From Cyanobacteriota bacterium (GTDB taxonomy: Bacteria; Cyanobacteriota; Cyanobacteriia; Phormidesmidales; Phormidesmidaceae), in contig JAQCHG010000049.1 of the NCBI GenBank assembly GCA_027619675.1, forward strand, positions 1 through 8,183: a stretch of 8,183 bases of DNA, read 5' to 3'. Positions 1-6,347 of this stretch are shown here, one piece after another. The position numbers were made by a program, and so were the translations under genes. The first letter of the stretch is position 1; every line of letters begins with the position of its first letter. The notes beneath the pieces were generated by a model. The model saw only the letters and a list, made by a program, of their open reading frames with translations, was not told the origin of the DNA and ran no database searches.

Positions 1-1063
1 GGCAGAGGCTGGGTAGGCCCCGGCTGTGGAGGTACCAGGTTTGCTTCACCGCTGCTGGCCAGTGGTCAAAGCCCCGCCAACGGTGTTGCCCTAGGTCAAA
101 CCACTGGAGGGGGGCTGGGTCAAACCGATCCGTCGCTTGCCCCTTGAGCCAATGGTCAAACCAGCGGACTTGTAGGCGATCGATGGGGCTGCTAGCGGCA
201 GGGCCAAAGTCGCGATCGCCCAGCCGCCGCCCCCAGGGAATATGGCCCCATGGCCCTATCCAAAAGGGCTGGGGATATTGGCTACGGACCGCCAGTTCTC
301 GATAGAGGCGCACATCCCCCCGCAGATAGGGGTCAAACCAGCCCCCCACATGGAGCATGGGCAGGTCCACCCGGCTCAGGTCCGGTGTGATCCCCTGCCA
401 GTAGGCATCGGCCTGGGGATGGGCCAGCCAATCGTGCCAAAAGGACTCGGCACCGTAGCGATGCAGCACCTCAGGACAGGGCGACCCTGAGAGGGGCAGT
501 TGGCGGGCCGCTTGGTGCAGGGCCCGGTAGGCGGCGCGATCGCCCGCCAGTCGGGCCGTTTCTGCCGCCAGTTGCACCGCCCACCCTAGCCCCGCCTGCA
601 ACACCAAGGCCCCCTGTTCATAGGCCCAGTCTGTGTAGGGGTGATAGCCCACCATGGCTGGGGCCAGGGCCACCAGGGCCGGGGGGGCCGCCTGGGCCGC
701 ATAGAGCTGGGTCATGCCCTGGTAAGAAAACCCATACATGCCCACCCGCCCATTGCTGTGGGGCAGTTGGGCCGCCCATTGCACCGTGTCGTAGCCATCC
801 TCAACTTCGTGGGCAAACAGGCGAAATGTCCCTTCGGAACTGCCCCGGCCCCGCACGTCCTGAATCACCACCAGGTAACCCTGGGCGGCATACCACTGGG
901 GATGGGCGTAGACCACGGTGGAGGCGATCGCCCGCCCGTAGGGCTGACGCATCAGCAAGACTGGAAACGGTCCCTGACCGTCGGGCTGATAGATATCCGC
1001 ATCTAAGCGCACCCCATCCCGCGTGACCATACTGGCCACCTGTTTCGGTTTCAGCGCCACCAT
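1..1063 (-). CDS. CocE/NonD family serine hydrolase (X-Pro dipeptidyl-peptidase S15-like), C-terminus cut by window edge
   Basis: An alpha/beta hydrolase of the CocE/NonD (peptidase S15) family, whose known members hydrolyse esters or amides; the substrate here cannot be read. From the ATG at 1063-1061 the minus frame stays open for 354 codons to the window edge. The N-terminus reads MVTRDGVRLDADIYQP, a usual family opening. The catalytic triad is visible: Ser113 in the nucleophile elbow GMYGFSYQG, Asp244 in HVGGWFDPYLRG and His274 in IGPWGHIPWG, spaced much as in cocaine esterase. DVRGRGSSEG (about 69-78) is another family block. Members are usually 550-600 residues, so the C-terminal jelly-roll domain probably lies outside the window. 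GGAG at 1073-1070, six bases before the ATG, supports the start. No signal peptide is seen, so it is probably cytoplasmic. The cupin gene lies 124 bases upstream on the same strand. Family call firm, substrate unknown. Confidence 0.92.
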   Translation of the reverse strand, partial: MVALKPKQVASMVTRDGVRLDADIYQPDGQGPFPVLLMRQPYGRAIASTVVYAHPQWYAAQGYLVVIQDVRGRGSSEGTFRLFAHEVEDGYDTVQWAAQLPHSNGRVGMYGFSYQGMTQLYAAQAAPPALVALAPAMVGYHPYTDWAYEQGALVLQAGLGWAVQLAAETARLAGDRAAYRALHQAARQLPLSGSPCPEVLHRYGAESFWHDWLAHPQADAYWQGITPDLSRVDLPMLHVGGWFDPYLRGDVRLYRELAVRSQYPQPFWIGPWGHIPWGRRLGDRDFGPAASSPIDRLQVRWFDHWLKGQATDRFDPAPLQWFDLGQHRWRGFDHWPAAVKQTWYLHSRGLPSLC

Positions 1064-1187
1064 GTTTTTCTCCTACCCTTTCCCGAATGGTGTGCGGCGT
1101 AAATCTGGCAGTGGATAGTCGCTCTTGGGGCGAGGGACGCCCGACGCCACCACCGATTCCGCCTTCCCCCACCGATGCCCCTGGGCC

Positions 1188-1667
1188 TTAGGAGGCCACC
1201 GCCGCGAGGCGATCCCGGCGTTGCAGCACCGCCAGATCCTCCGCATCCAACTCCACTGGGACGCCGCTGCGAATCAACTCGGCAAAGTCTTCATTGGGCA
1301 CCATGATGCACAGGGCATAGAGGCGGGTAGTGCCCGTGTTTTCAATCACATGGACCCCATTGGGGGGCACCAAAATGCTGTCTCCAGCCTGGATATCCAC
1401 CGTTTTGCCGTCACAGGTGGCTCGCCCCGTGCCCTTCAGCACAAAGAACATTTCCACCGCAATTTGATGGCGGTTGGGGGGCGTTTTGCCCCCCACGTCA
1501 AAAATTTCCACACAGTAGGTGAGGGACATGTTGGCGATGACGGGGTCAAAGACCAGGGCCAAGCGGTTGGTGTCTTGGGGGCTGATGCGAAAGGCTTGAT
1601 AATCTCCAGGAGATTTGATCACGGGCACCACACAACTGGTGGGCAGGGTACAACTCGCAACATCCAT
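1188..1667 (-). CDS. small single-domain cupin protein
   Basis: A 159-residue protein with one cupin (double-stranded beta-helix) domain; no specific enzyme activity can be named. Cupin motif 1 is seen as G60...H67-Q-I...E72...G79, with the usual second histidine of HxH replaced by Ile69. Motif 2 is G95...P102-N-G104...H106...N110. Thus three of the four usual metal ligands (H67, E72, H106) are kept, and metal binding is possible but not certain. I chose the ATG at 1667 (MDVASCTLPTSC) because, from memory, cyanobacterial relatives begin about here. A TTG start at 1763 would add 32 residues with no cupin character. No clear Shine-Dalgarno sequence precedes either start. The gene could be cotranscribed with the CocE-like hydrolase 124 bases downstream; this is inference from strand and spacing only. 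Confidence 0.85.
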   Translation of the reverse strand: MDVASCTLPTSCVVPVIKSPGDYQAFRISPQDTNRLALVFDPVIANMSLTYCVEIFDVGGKTPPNRHQIAVEMFFVLKGTGRATCDGKTVDIQAGDSILVPPNGVHVIENTGTTRLYALCIMVPNEDFAELIRSGVPVELDAEDLAVLQRRDRLAAVAS

Positions 1668-2105
1668 GGGGTCAGGCCCGAGGGCAAACAAGGGACAATA
1701 GGCAACGCATACTCCCCTTGTAATAACAAAGGCCATCGGCGCTAGAGGTAGTGGCAGCAACAATCTTCACGGCCATGCCATTAGTGCGTCCACGGCCTTG
1801 GGCACCCTAACCCACAGTCGGCACGGCAGGCGGTAGGGCTTGGCATCTATCCCCTCGATCGGTGGAGCCCCCGGCCCCCCCCGGTTCCCCTGGCTGGCTA
1901 GGGTGGCCGCGATCGCCAGATCGGGATTGGCTGTTAATTGTTGCGCCTGTGGGGTGCTAGCCCCAAACCAGCGGAGTACTCTGAATGCTGGTGCCGATGA
2001 TGGCCCTGGTGACCCCTGGCGGTTGCCTACCCCCGTAACCGGGACAGCTTAACGCTTTTCCACTTGCTGGCGATCGCCTGTTCAACCCCCTATCGATATA
2101 TCGAT
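1668..2105. other. 438-base stretch without a convincing gene
   Basis: This lies between the divergent cupin and phosphatase genes. The minus strand is open from about 2050 to a TGA at 1769-1767 (roughly 94 codons), but it has no ATG near its beginning, is rich in Pro/Gly/Ala and matches no family I recognise. The plus strand has a 70-codon open frame (1840-2052) that looks like its shadow. HIP1 octamers sit at 1909-1916 and 2070-2077. Promoters for both flanking genes should be here, but I see no convincing -35/-10 pair. It may hold a decayed gene or simply a long divergent spacer. Confidence 0.4.
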
Positions 2106-2106
2106 A
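2091..2106. promoter_or_regulatory. perfect 16-bp palindrome abutting the phosphatase start codon
   Basis: TATCGATATATCGATA is exactly self-complementary and its last base is the A of the ATG at 2106. It is AT-rich within a GC-rich setting and no Shine-Dalgarno sequence lies between it and the start. It could be an operator for a dimeric regulator, a hairpin that hides the start codon, or part of the promoter of a nearly leaderless transcript. The symmetry is a direct observation; a role is inference. Confidence 0.5.
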
Positions 2107-3242
2107 TGACGCAAATACTTGTGATTGGCGTAGATCCCACCAGTCGTCGGACCTTAGAGGCGGTCCTCACCGCAGAGGGCTATGGGGTGCAGTGGGTGGC
2201 AGACGGCACCGCCGCCCTCAAGCATCTTGCTGATGCCCAACCCGCCATGGTGATCTGCGAGTGGGATCTCCCCGGCACCGTCTCAGGGTTGGACCTGTGC
2301 CAGCACATCCACGAAACTCCCCGCCTTTCCACCACCCTCTGTTTTATGTTGGCCGCCCGCCAGAGTAGCGCCCAACGCACCAAGGCGTTGGATTTGGGGG
2401 CCGATGATCTTCTGCTGAAACCCCTCGATCCGGTGGAGTTGAAGGCCCGGATTCGCTCTGGTATTCGCATGTGGCAATTAACGCGGGACTTACAGGCCCA
2501 AAAGCAACTGCTAGAGGCGGAACTGTCTGAGGCGGAAGCCTATGTGCGATCGCTGCTACCGTCCGACGATCGCCAGCATCAGGTGCAGATTTGCTCGCGC
2601 TTTATCCCCTCCCGCCTGCTGGGGGGCGACTGTTTTGACTACTACTGGCTGGATCCAGACTATTTGGTGATCTACCTGCTGGATGTGTCGGGCCATGGTC
2701 TGGGGTCAGCGCTGCTGTCCACCTCTGTGCTGAATGTGCTGCGATCGCAGTCCCTGCCGGACGTAAATTTCTACCGCCCCGAGAAGGTGCTCAAAGCCCT
2801 CAACGAGACCTTCCCCATGAACGACCAGAACGAAAAATATTTCACCATCTGGTACGGCGTCTATAACCGGGCTAACCGCCAACTGCTTTACGCCAGCGCC
2901 GGACATCCCCCCGCCGTTTTGATTTCAGGCCAGTCCACCGCCGACACCACCATTGAGCGTCTACGCACCTCCGGTATGCCCATTGGCATGTTGCCAGAGG
3001 CCACCTACAAATGGCAGCGGTGCTTGGTGCCCCCTAACAGCCGCCTCTATCTGTTTAGTGACGGCATTTATGAAATCGCCCAGGCCGACCAAACCCTGCT
3101 GGGGTTGGATGGCTTCATTGACATCCTGGCCCAGGTGCCGCAACAGGACAGCATTGACAATATTCTGGCGGAGGTGAGCCAGCGTAACGCCCAGGACACC
3201 TTTACCGATGATCTGTCGCTGTTGGAAATTGCGTTGAATTAG
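2106..3242 (+). CDS. receiver-SpoIIE/PP2C serine phosphatase (RsbU-like) with degenerate receiver domain
   Basis: A 378-residue signalling protein. Residues about 1-120 form a CheY-like receiver, about 125-147 a helical linker (LTRDLQAQKQLLEAELSEAE), and about 150-376 a SpoIIE/PP2C phosphatase domain. This family dephosphorylates serine/threonine phosphoproteins, often anti-sigma antagonists; the partner here is unknown. Metal-binding aspartates are visible: D175 (LGGDCFDYY), D193 (LLDVSGHGLG), D319 (FSDGIYE) and D368/D369 (FTDDLSLL), plus SAGHPPA at 264-270, so the phosphatase looks active. The receiver is atypical: the acidic pair reads GVD (8-10), the phospho-acceptor position is Glu52 (CEWDLPG) and the Thr/Ser switch position is Ala, while Lys105 (LKP) is kept. 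I chose the ATG at 2106 because MTQILVIG matches a receiver beta-1 strand; a TTG at 2064 would add 14 residues across the palindrome. No transmembrane helix is seen, so it is probably cytosolic. Confidence 0.93.
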   Translation: MTQILVIGVDPTSRRTLEAVLTAEGYGVQWVADGTAALKHLADAQPAMVICEWDLPGTVSGLDLCQHIHETPRLSTTLCFMLAARQSSAQRTKALDLGADDLLLKPLDPVELKARIRSGIRMWQLTRDLQAQKQLLEAELSEAEAYVRSLLPSDDRQHQVQICSRFIPSRLLGGDCFDYYWLDPDYLVIYLLDVSGHGLGSALLSTSVLNVLRSQSLPDVNFYRPEKVLKALNETFPMNDQNEKYFTIWYGVYNRANRQLLYASAGHPPAVLISGQSTADTTIERLRTSGMPIGMLPEATYKWQRCLVPPNSRLYLFSDGIYEIAQADQTLLGLDGFIDILAQVPQQDSIDNILAEVSQRNAQDTFTDDLSLLEIALN

Positions 3243-3393
3243 GACGGCGGACCATCCCAGGCCATGGGGCTGGGGACCGGACGGTCGGGCATCACCAGCG
3301 CCAGAGTGTATCCGCTGCCCTGAGGCTGTAGCGAAGCCGACTCTCATGCCAGAAACAACTTGCTATAACCCCTGCATGGAGTGATAGTCGCCC

Positions 3394-3399
3394 AGGAGG
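3394..3399 (+). promoter_or_regulatory. ribosome binding site AGGAGG of the DUF4864 gene
   Basis: A full AGGAGG stands eight bases before the ATG at 3408. It decides that start over the in-frame GTG at 3381, which lies upstream of it. Confidence 0.8.
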
Positions 3400-3407
3400 C
3401 CCGCCCC

Positions 3408-3770
3408 ATGGATCTCTCGCCAGCTGATCGGGATGCCATTCGCAGCGTCATTACCGCTCAGCTAGACGCCTTTCAAGCCGATGACGGGTTACAGGCGTTC
3501 CACTACGCCGCCCCCGCCATTCGTCAGCAGTTCAAAACCGTCGCCAACTTTATGGCCATGGTGCGGTCTTCATACCCCGTGGTCTATCGTCCCCGAGGGG
3601 TGATTTTCAGCGAGTTGACCACCATGCAGGGCTTTCCCGCCCAAACGGTTTTGCTGATGGCCCAGGATGGCCAAGTGGTGAAGGCGGTGTACTTGATGCA
3701 GTGCCAAGCCTCTGGGGATTGGCGCATCGCCGGGTGCTTTTTAGTCCCCGTGGAGGAAATTGCTGAATAG
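3408..3770 (+). CDS. DUF4864 family protein
   Basis: A 120-residue protein of the DUF4864 family, for which I know no established function. Family-like blocks are AIRSVITAQLDAFQADD (10-26), the alternation of aromatic and basic residues in AAPAIRQQFKTVANFMAMV (34-52), YPVVYRPRGVIF (56-67), and the end block YLMQCQASGDWRIAGCFLV (95-113), where W105 and C110 sit in the typical WRIxGC pattern. The fold is probably a small alpha+beta barrel-like domain, by analogy. No signal peptide or membrane helix is seen. The gene follows the phosphatase on the same strand after 165 bases, a gap that contains no obvious terminator, so cotranscription is possible but unproven. It converges on the DUF2949 gene 31 bases downstream. 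Confidence 0.8.
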   Translation: MDLSPADRDAIRSVITAQLDAFQADDGLQAFHYAAPAIRQQFKTVANFMAMVRSSYPVVYRPRGVIFSELTTMQGFPAQTVLLMAQDGQVVKAVYLMQCQASGDWRIAGCFLVPVEEIAE

Positions 3771-3801
3771 GGGAGCGGATGGCTAAGGCGGCGGCGCGGC
3801 C

Positions 3802-4020
3802 CTACACCAATGCGGGCAGGGCAGGGACGGGGCGCTGCTCCATCCATTCAAAAATGCGATCCAGTTCTGCCGTGCTGACGACGCCATACTGCCACAGCAC
3901 AATGGGCAGCAAGTTGGGGGTTTCTTGGGTGCGTTGCAGCCCTAGGGCGATCGCGTCGCTGGGTAGGGCCAAATCCGTCTCTAGAAACGCTATTAAATAA
4001 TCGAGTTGAACCGTGGTCAT
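3802..4020 (-). CDS. DUF2949 family small protein
   Basis: A 72-residue protein of the DUF2949 family, known to me mainly from cyanobacteria and without assigned function. Visible signatures are LIAFLETDLALPSDAIALGLQ (about 9-29) and the block PNLLPIVLWQYGVVS (35-49) followed by LDRIFEWME (53-61); the LPxVLWQYG core is the most telling. It appears all-helical and soluble. The ATG at 4020 has no clear Shine-Dalgarno sequence. The 119 bases between it and purU, which is upstream on the same strand, include an AT-rich tract (about 4050-4073) with TAATAC on the minus strand at 4056-4051, which might be its -10 box; a matching -35 is not evident. It may be read alone or through from purU. Confidence 0.82.
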   Translation of the reverse strand: MTTVQLDYLIAFLETDLALPSDAIALGLQRTQETPNLLPIVLWQYGVVSTAELDRIFEWMEQRPVPALPALV

Positions 4021-4139
4021 TAGTCAAGGAACACCGTTAGTCCGAACAGTGTATTACAAAAAATTAAAATTGACACGGGTCCCATAACCGAATTTTTTCC
4101 ATGCCCTTGGCCGTGATCCTAGGGGTGTTTTCGGGGGGG

Positions 4140-4988
4140 TTAAGCAAAGACCACCGTGCGATTGCCATAGACCAAAATCCGGTTTTGCAAGTGCAGGCGC
4201 ACCGCCCGCGCCAGCACCATGCGTTCCAAATCCTTACCTTTGCGGATCAGGTCCGCCACCCCATCCCGGTGGCTAACGCGCACCACGTCCTGCTCAATGA
4301 TGGGGCCAGCATCTAAGTCCTCCGTCACGTAGTGGGCGGTGGCCCCGATGATTTTGACCCCCCGCTCGTGGGCGCGGTGGTAGGGTTGCGCCCCCACAAA
4401 GGCGGGCAAAAAGGAATGGTGAATGTTGATCACCTTGGGGAACTGGCGAATAAACTCGGGGCTGAGGATTTGCATGTATTTCGCCAACACCACCAAATCA
4501 ATCCTGTAGTCCTTGAGCAGGGCCAATTGTTGGGCTTCCCGTGCCCCTTTGTCTTCCCCTTTGAGGGGGATGTGGTGGTAGTCAATGGCGAATTGTTGGG
4601 CGATGGCTTCTAACTGGGGATGGTTGCTCATGATCAGGGGAATTTCGGCATTAAATTCCCGCGCCCGATGCCGCCACAGCAAATCTAATAAACAGTGATC
4701 TTGGCGACTCACCCAAATGGCCAACCGGGGCACCGCTGCTGAAAAGTGCAGGTGCCAGGTGGCCCCCAGGGGTTGGGCGATCGCGTTAAAGGCTGGCCCA
4801 ATTAGGTCCGGCGGCAAATTAAACCCCGCCAACTGCCACTCAATGCGGGAGAGAAACAGCCCCGAGGCCTCATCCCGATGCTGGTCAGCATGGACAATAT
4901 TGCCGCCATTGGCGTAGATAAAGTTGGCAATTTTGGCCACCAACCCTTGCTGGTCGGGGCAGGAAATCAGGAGCGTGGCAGTGGCCAT
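4140..4988 (-). CDS. purU: formyltetrahydrofolate deformylase
   Basis: The enzyme hydrolyses 10-formyltetrahydrofolate to formate and tetrahydrofolate, balancing one-carbon folate pools and supplying formate, for example to PurT-type purine synthesis. It is 282 residues, the normal length. An N-terminal ACT-like domain (about 3-80) opens with LLISCPDQQGLVAKIANFIY. The formyltransferase domain (about 86-282) opens with PRLAIWVSRQDHCLLDLLWR. The catalytic triad is present: N188 and H190 in INIHHSFLPAF and D226 in TEDLDAGPI. Their spacing equals that of N106/H108/D144 in glycinamide ribonucleotide transformylase. The ATG at 4988 gives MATATLLISCPDQQG, the expected family start; no strong Shine-Dalgarno sequence is seen. 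It lies 31 bases behind the broken SGNH gene on the same strand and may share its transcript, although TATAAC on the minus strand at about 5024-5019 could be a local -10 box. Confidence 0.96.
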   Translation of the reverse strand: MATATLLISCPDQQGLVAKIANFIYANGGNIVHADQHRDEASGLFLSRIEWQLAGFNLPPDLIGPAFNAIAQPLGATWHLHFSAAVPRLAIWVSRQDHCLLDLLWRHRAREFNAEIPLIMSNHPQLEAIAQQFAIDYHHIPLKGEDKGAREAQQLALLKDYRIDLVVLAKYMQILSPEFIRQFPKVINIHHSFLPAFVGAQPYHRAHERGVKIIGATAHYVTEDLDAGPIIEQDVVRVSHRDGVADLIRKGKDLERMVLARAVRLHLQNRILVYGNRTVVFA

Positions 4989-5019
4989 AACAGCAAACTA
5001 CGGATTCACCGATTGCCCG

Positions 5020-5696
5020 TTATAGCAGAGATTGGAAGGCAGACCATGCCGTAATATCCGCCAGCAGCGATCGATAGCCCGCTACGTTGGGATGGAGGCC
5101 GTCGCTACAGAGGCGGGACCGCCACCAGGCATCGCCCCGGCTGAGCCACAGATCCAACACATCTAGGTAGGGAATCTGCCGCTGTTGGCAGGCGGCGCGG
5201 GTCACATCCCGGTAGCGCTGCTGATCCCCATGGCTGTAGAACAGGATCTCGGCAAAGGGCATCTGCTCAGGGATGATGGGCACCATGCCGATGAACACCA
5301 CGGGACCCAGCGATCGCGCCTGGTCCAGCAGCGCCCCCATGTGGGTGGCAAACTGATCCAAGTCGGTGTAGGGTCGCCCGTCGGGCTTGCCCACGCGGGC
5401 CGAGTCATTCACCCCCACCGACAGCACCACCGCATCGGGGAGGCGGTTGCGCAGTTCCCCCCGGTTAGAAAATTCTTGCCCCAAGCGTTGGGCCACCCGC
5501 TGCACACAATCCCCCCGCACCCCCAAGTTATAGAGGGCATGGCCCGGTGTCTCGGGCTGGAGCCAGCGGCGGCGCAGGCGTTCTCGGGGTCACCGTAGCC
5601 ATAGATCAGGCTGTCGCCGATCGCCACAATGCGCTTGTGGTGAACCGCTGTGATGGAGGCTGACGAAGCAAGTCGATGGGAAAGCGTGGCTGCCAT
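5020..5696 (-). pseudogene. SGNH/GDSL-type hydrolase broken by a frameshift after the GDSL block
   Basis: SGNH hydrolases are esterases or lipases. All catalytic blocks are present but in two reading frames. From the ATG at 5696 the first frame encodes HHKRIVAIGDSLIYGYGDPE, with the nucleophile serine in GDS, and then turns into nonsense. The second frame begins at RLRRRWLQPETPGHALYNLG (from 5580) and continues through GVRGDCVQ, the VGVNDS block and the CSDGLHPNVAGY block with the Asp/His pair, to the stop at 5020. The junction is CCCGAG followed by AACGC around 5585-5578. From memory, relatives read GDPEGGGWVERLRRRW here, so about 16 bases (a 3n+1 deletion removing GGGWVE) seem lost. The second frame has a TGA just upstream, so simple readthrough cannot join the two parts. 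A real inactivating deletion or an assembly error in a G-rich tract are both possible. purU follows 31 bases downstream. Confidence 0.82.
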
Positions 5697-5855
5697 GCAC
5701 CAAAGGGCCTCTACAGGTATCAACGGATGCAGCTTTATAGCGGAAGACTGGCCTGTATCCGTATGCATGGGACTCTACCATTCCCAAGGGAGCTTTTCAA
5801 TTTTTTACTTGGGGTAAGATTTCTAAATTTCTGTCCTTAGAGGGATTGATTTAAG

Positions 5856-5923
5856 GTCTACAGTAGACAGGGCGGGGGAGCAAGGGTGCGGTGGCGGCAG
5901 CCATGGCCCCGCTGCCCGCCCTG
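5856..5923. repeat. palindrome followed by a 9-bp inverted repeat
   Basis: GTCTACAGTAGAC (5856-5868) is a perfect palindrome around a central A. Its last base starts CAGGGCGGG (5868-5876), whose exact reverse complement CCCGCCCTG stands at 5915-5923, enclosing 38 bases. Within that loop a second pair, GGCAGC and GCTGCC, can compete for pairing. No T-tract follows, so it does not look like an intrinsic terminator. Role unknown. Confidence 0.55.
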
Positions 5924-5942
5924 ATCTAGGCAACGGGTTGAT

Positions 5943-5984
5943 GGCCCACAGGCATTCGGGGACGGCCCACAGGCATTCGGGGAC
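5943..5984. repeat. 21-bp perfect tandem duplication
   Basis: A 21-base unit beginning GGCCCACAGGCATTCGG occurs twice head to tail (5943-5963 and 5964-5984) without a mismatch, followed by the first bases of a third copy (GGC). It lies about 100 bases before rpoZ. A recent slippage duplication is the simplest reading; a doubled protein-binding site is possible. Confidence 0.75.
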
Positions 5985-6016
5985 GGCTTGGGTCGGTTCC
6001 GTTTGGTATGCTGGGT

Positions 6017-6040
6017 GCTTGGGTGATTGGTTACCCAAGC
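6017..6040. promoter_or_regulatory. 8-8-8 inverted repeat upstream of rpoZ
   Basis: GCTTGGGT (6017-6024) and ACCCAAGC (6033-6040) are exact reverse complements separated by eight bases. The proposed -35 hexamer of rpoZ lies in that loop. The arrangement suits a dimeric operator at the promoter. It is unlikely to terminate transcription, since no T-tract follows and the neighbouring left gene runs away from it. Confidence 0.55.
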
Positions 6041-6055
6041 CTGGACAGTTACAAT
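6027..6055 (+). promoter_or_regulatory. candidate sigma-70-type promoter of rpoZ
   Basis: TTGGTT (6027-6032) and TACAAT (6050-6055) are separated by 17 bases. The -10 box fits the consensus at five of six positions; the -35 box fits only its TTG part. Transcription would begin near 6062, giving a leader of about 25 bases before the rpoZ ATG. Confidence 0.5.
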
Positions 6056-6086
6056 GGGCTGGACTCTTTCCGGCGAAGTGAGCTTT

Positions 6087-6317
6087 ATGTTGCGGTCTTC
6101 TTCCCCCTTTGAAAATCAGCAGTTGATGCGGCGCACGGAGGATTTGGTGCGGGCCGCCTCTAACCGCTACCGGATCACGGTGCAGGTGGCGAACCGCGCC
6201 CAGCGTCGCCGCTATGAGGAATTTGAAGCCCTGGATGATCCCCGCATGAAGCCAGTGCTGCGGGCCATCATCGAAATGTCTGATGAGTTGACCCAGCCGG
6301 AAATTTTGGGCGAGTAG
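6087..6317 (+). CDS. rpoZ: DNA-directed RNA polymerase omega subunit
   Basis: The omega subunit helps assemble and stabilise RNA polymerase by binding the beta-prime subunit (in cyanobacteria split into gamma and beta-prime). The 76 residues match the short cyanobacterial type. After a variable start, [28 protein letters not shown] (about 15-42) is the conserved omega core, followed by [34 protein letters not shown] to the end. The start at 6087 gives [14 protein letters not shown], the expected length; an open-frame extension to 6027 would run through the promoter candidate. GTGAG a few bases upstream is a weak ribosome binding site. The stop codon touches a HIP1 octamer (6317-6324). The DUF1818 gene follows after 30 bases, probably in the same operon. 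Confidence 0.95.
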   Translation: MLRSSSPFENQQLMRRTEDLVRAASNRYRITVQVANRAQRRRYEEFEALDDPRMKPVLRAIIEMSDELTQPEILGE

Positions 6318-6347
6318 CGATCGCCCCAGGCCCCAGCGACAGCAGCG

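Larger units (their letters stand above)
5697..6086. other. 390-base divergent spacer between the SGNH gene and rpoZ, rich in small repeats
   Basis: No gene is convincing here; open frames on either strand are low-complexity or shadows. The left part (about 5795-5855) is AT-rich and may contain promoter material for the SGNH gene. The middle holds a short palindrome, a 9-bp inverted repeat and a 21-bp tandem duplication. The right part holds the rpoZ promoter candidate. These are listed separately. Confidence 0.6.

Noticed and set aside
1128..1142. GGGCG/CGCCC hairpin between the cupin and hydrolase genes
   Set aside because: Five-base stem in a GC-rich spacer without a T-tract on the transcribed strand; too weak to call a terminator.
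1125..1745. 206-codon plus-strand open frame opposite the cupin gene
   Set aside because: The opposite strand encodes a clear cupin domain; this frame has no recognisable domain and is its antisense shadow.
1668..1763. N-terminal extension of the cupin protein from a TTG at 1763
   Set aside because: The added 32 residues are not cupin-like, no ribosome binding site precedes them, and the shorter form fits family length.
1840..2052. 70-codon plus-strand open frame
   Set aside because: Low-complexity Pro/Gly/Ala sequence, no ribosome binding site, no family resemblance; likely a shadow in a GC-rich spacer.
2064..2105. N-terminal extension of the phosphatase from a TTG at 2064
   Set aside because: The receiver fold begins at the ATG at 2106; the extension only translates the palindrome region.
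3324..3340. Intrinsic terminator after the phosphatase gene (GGCT/AGCC stem)
   Set aside because: The stem is four bases, the loop is long and no T-tract follows.
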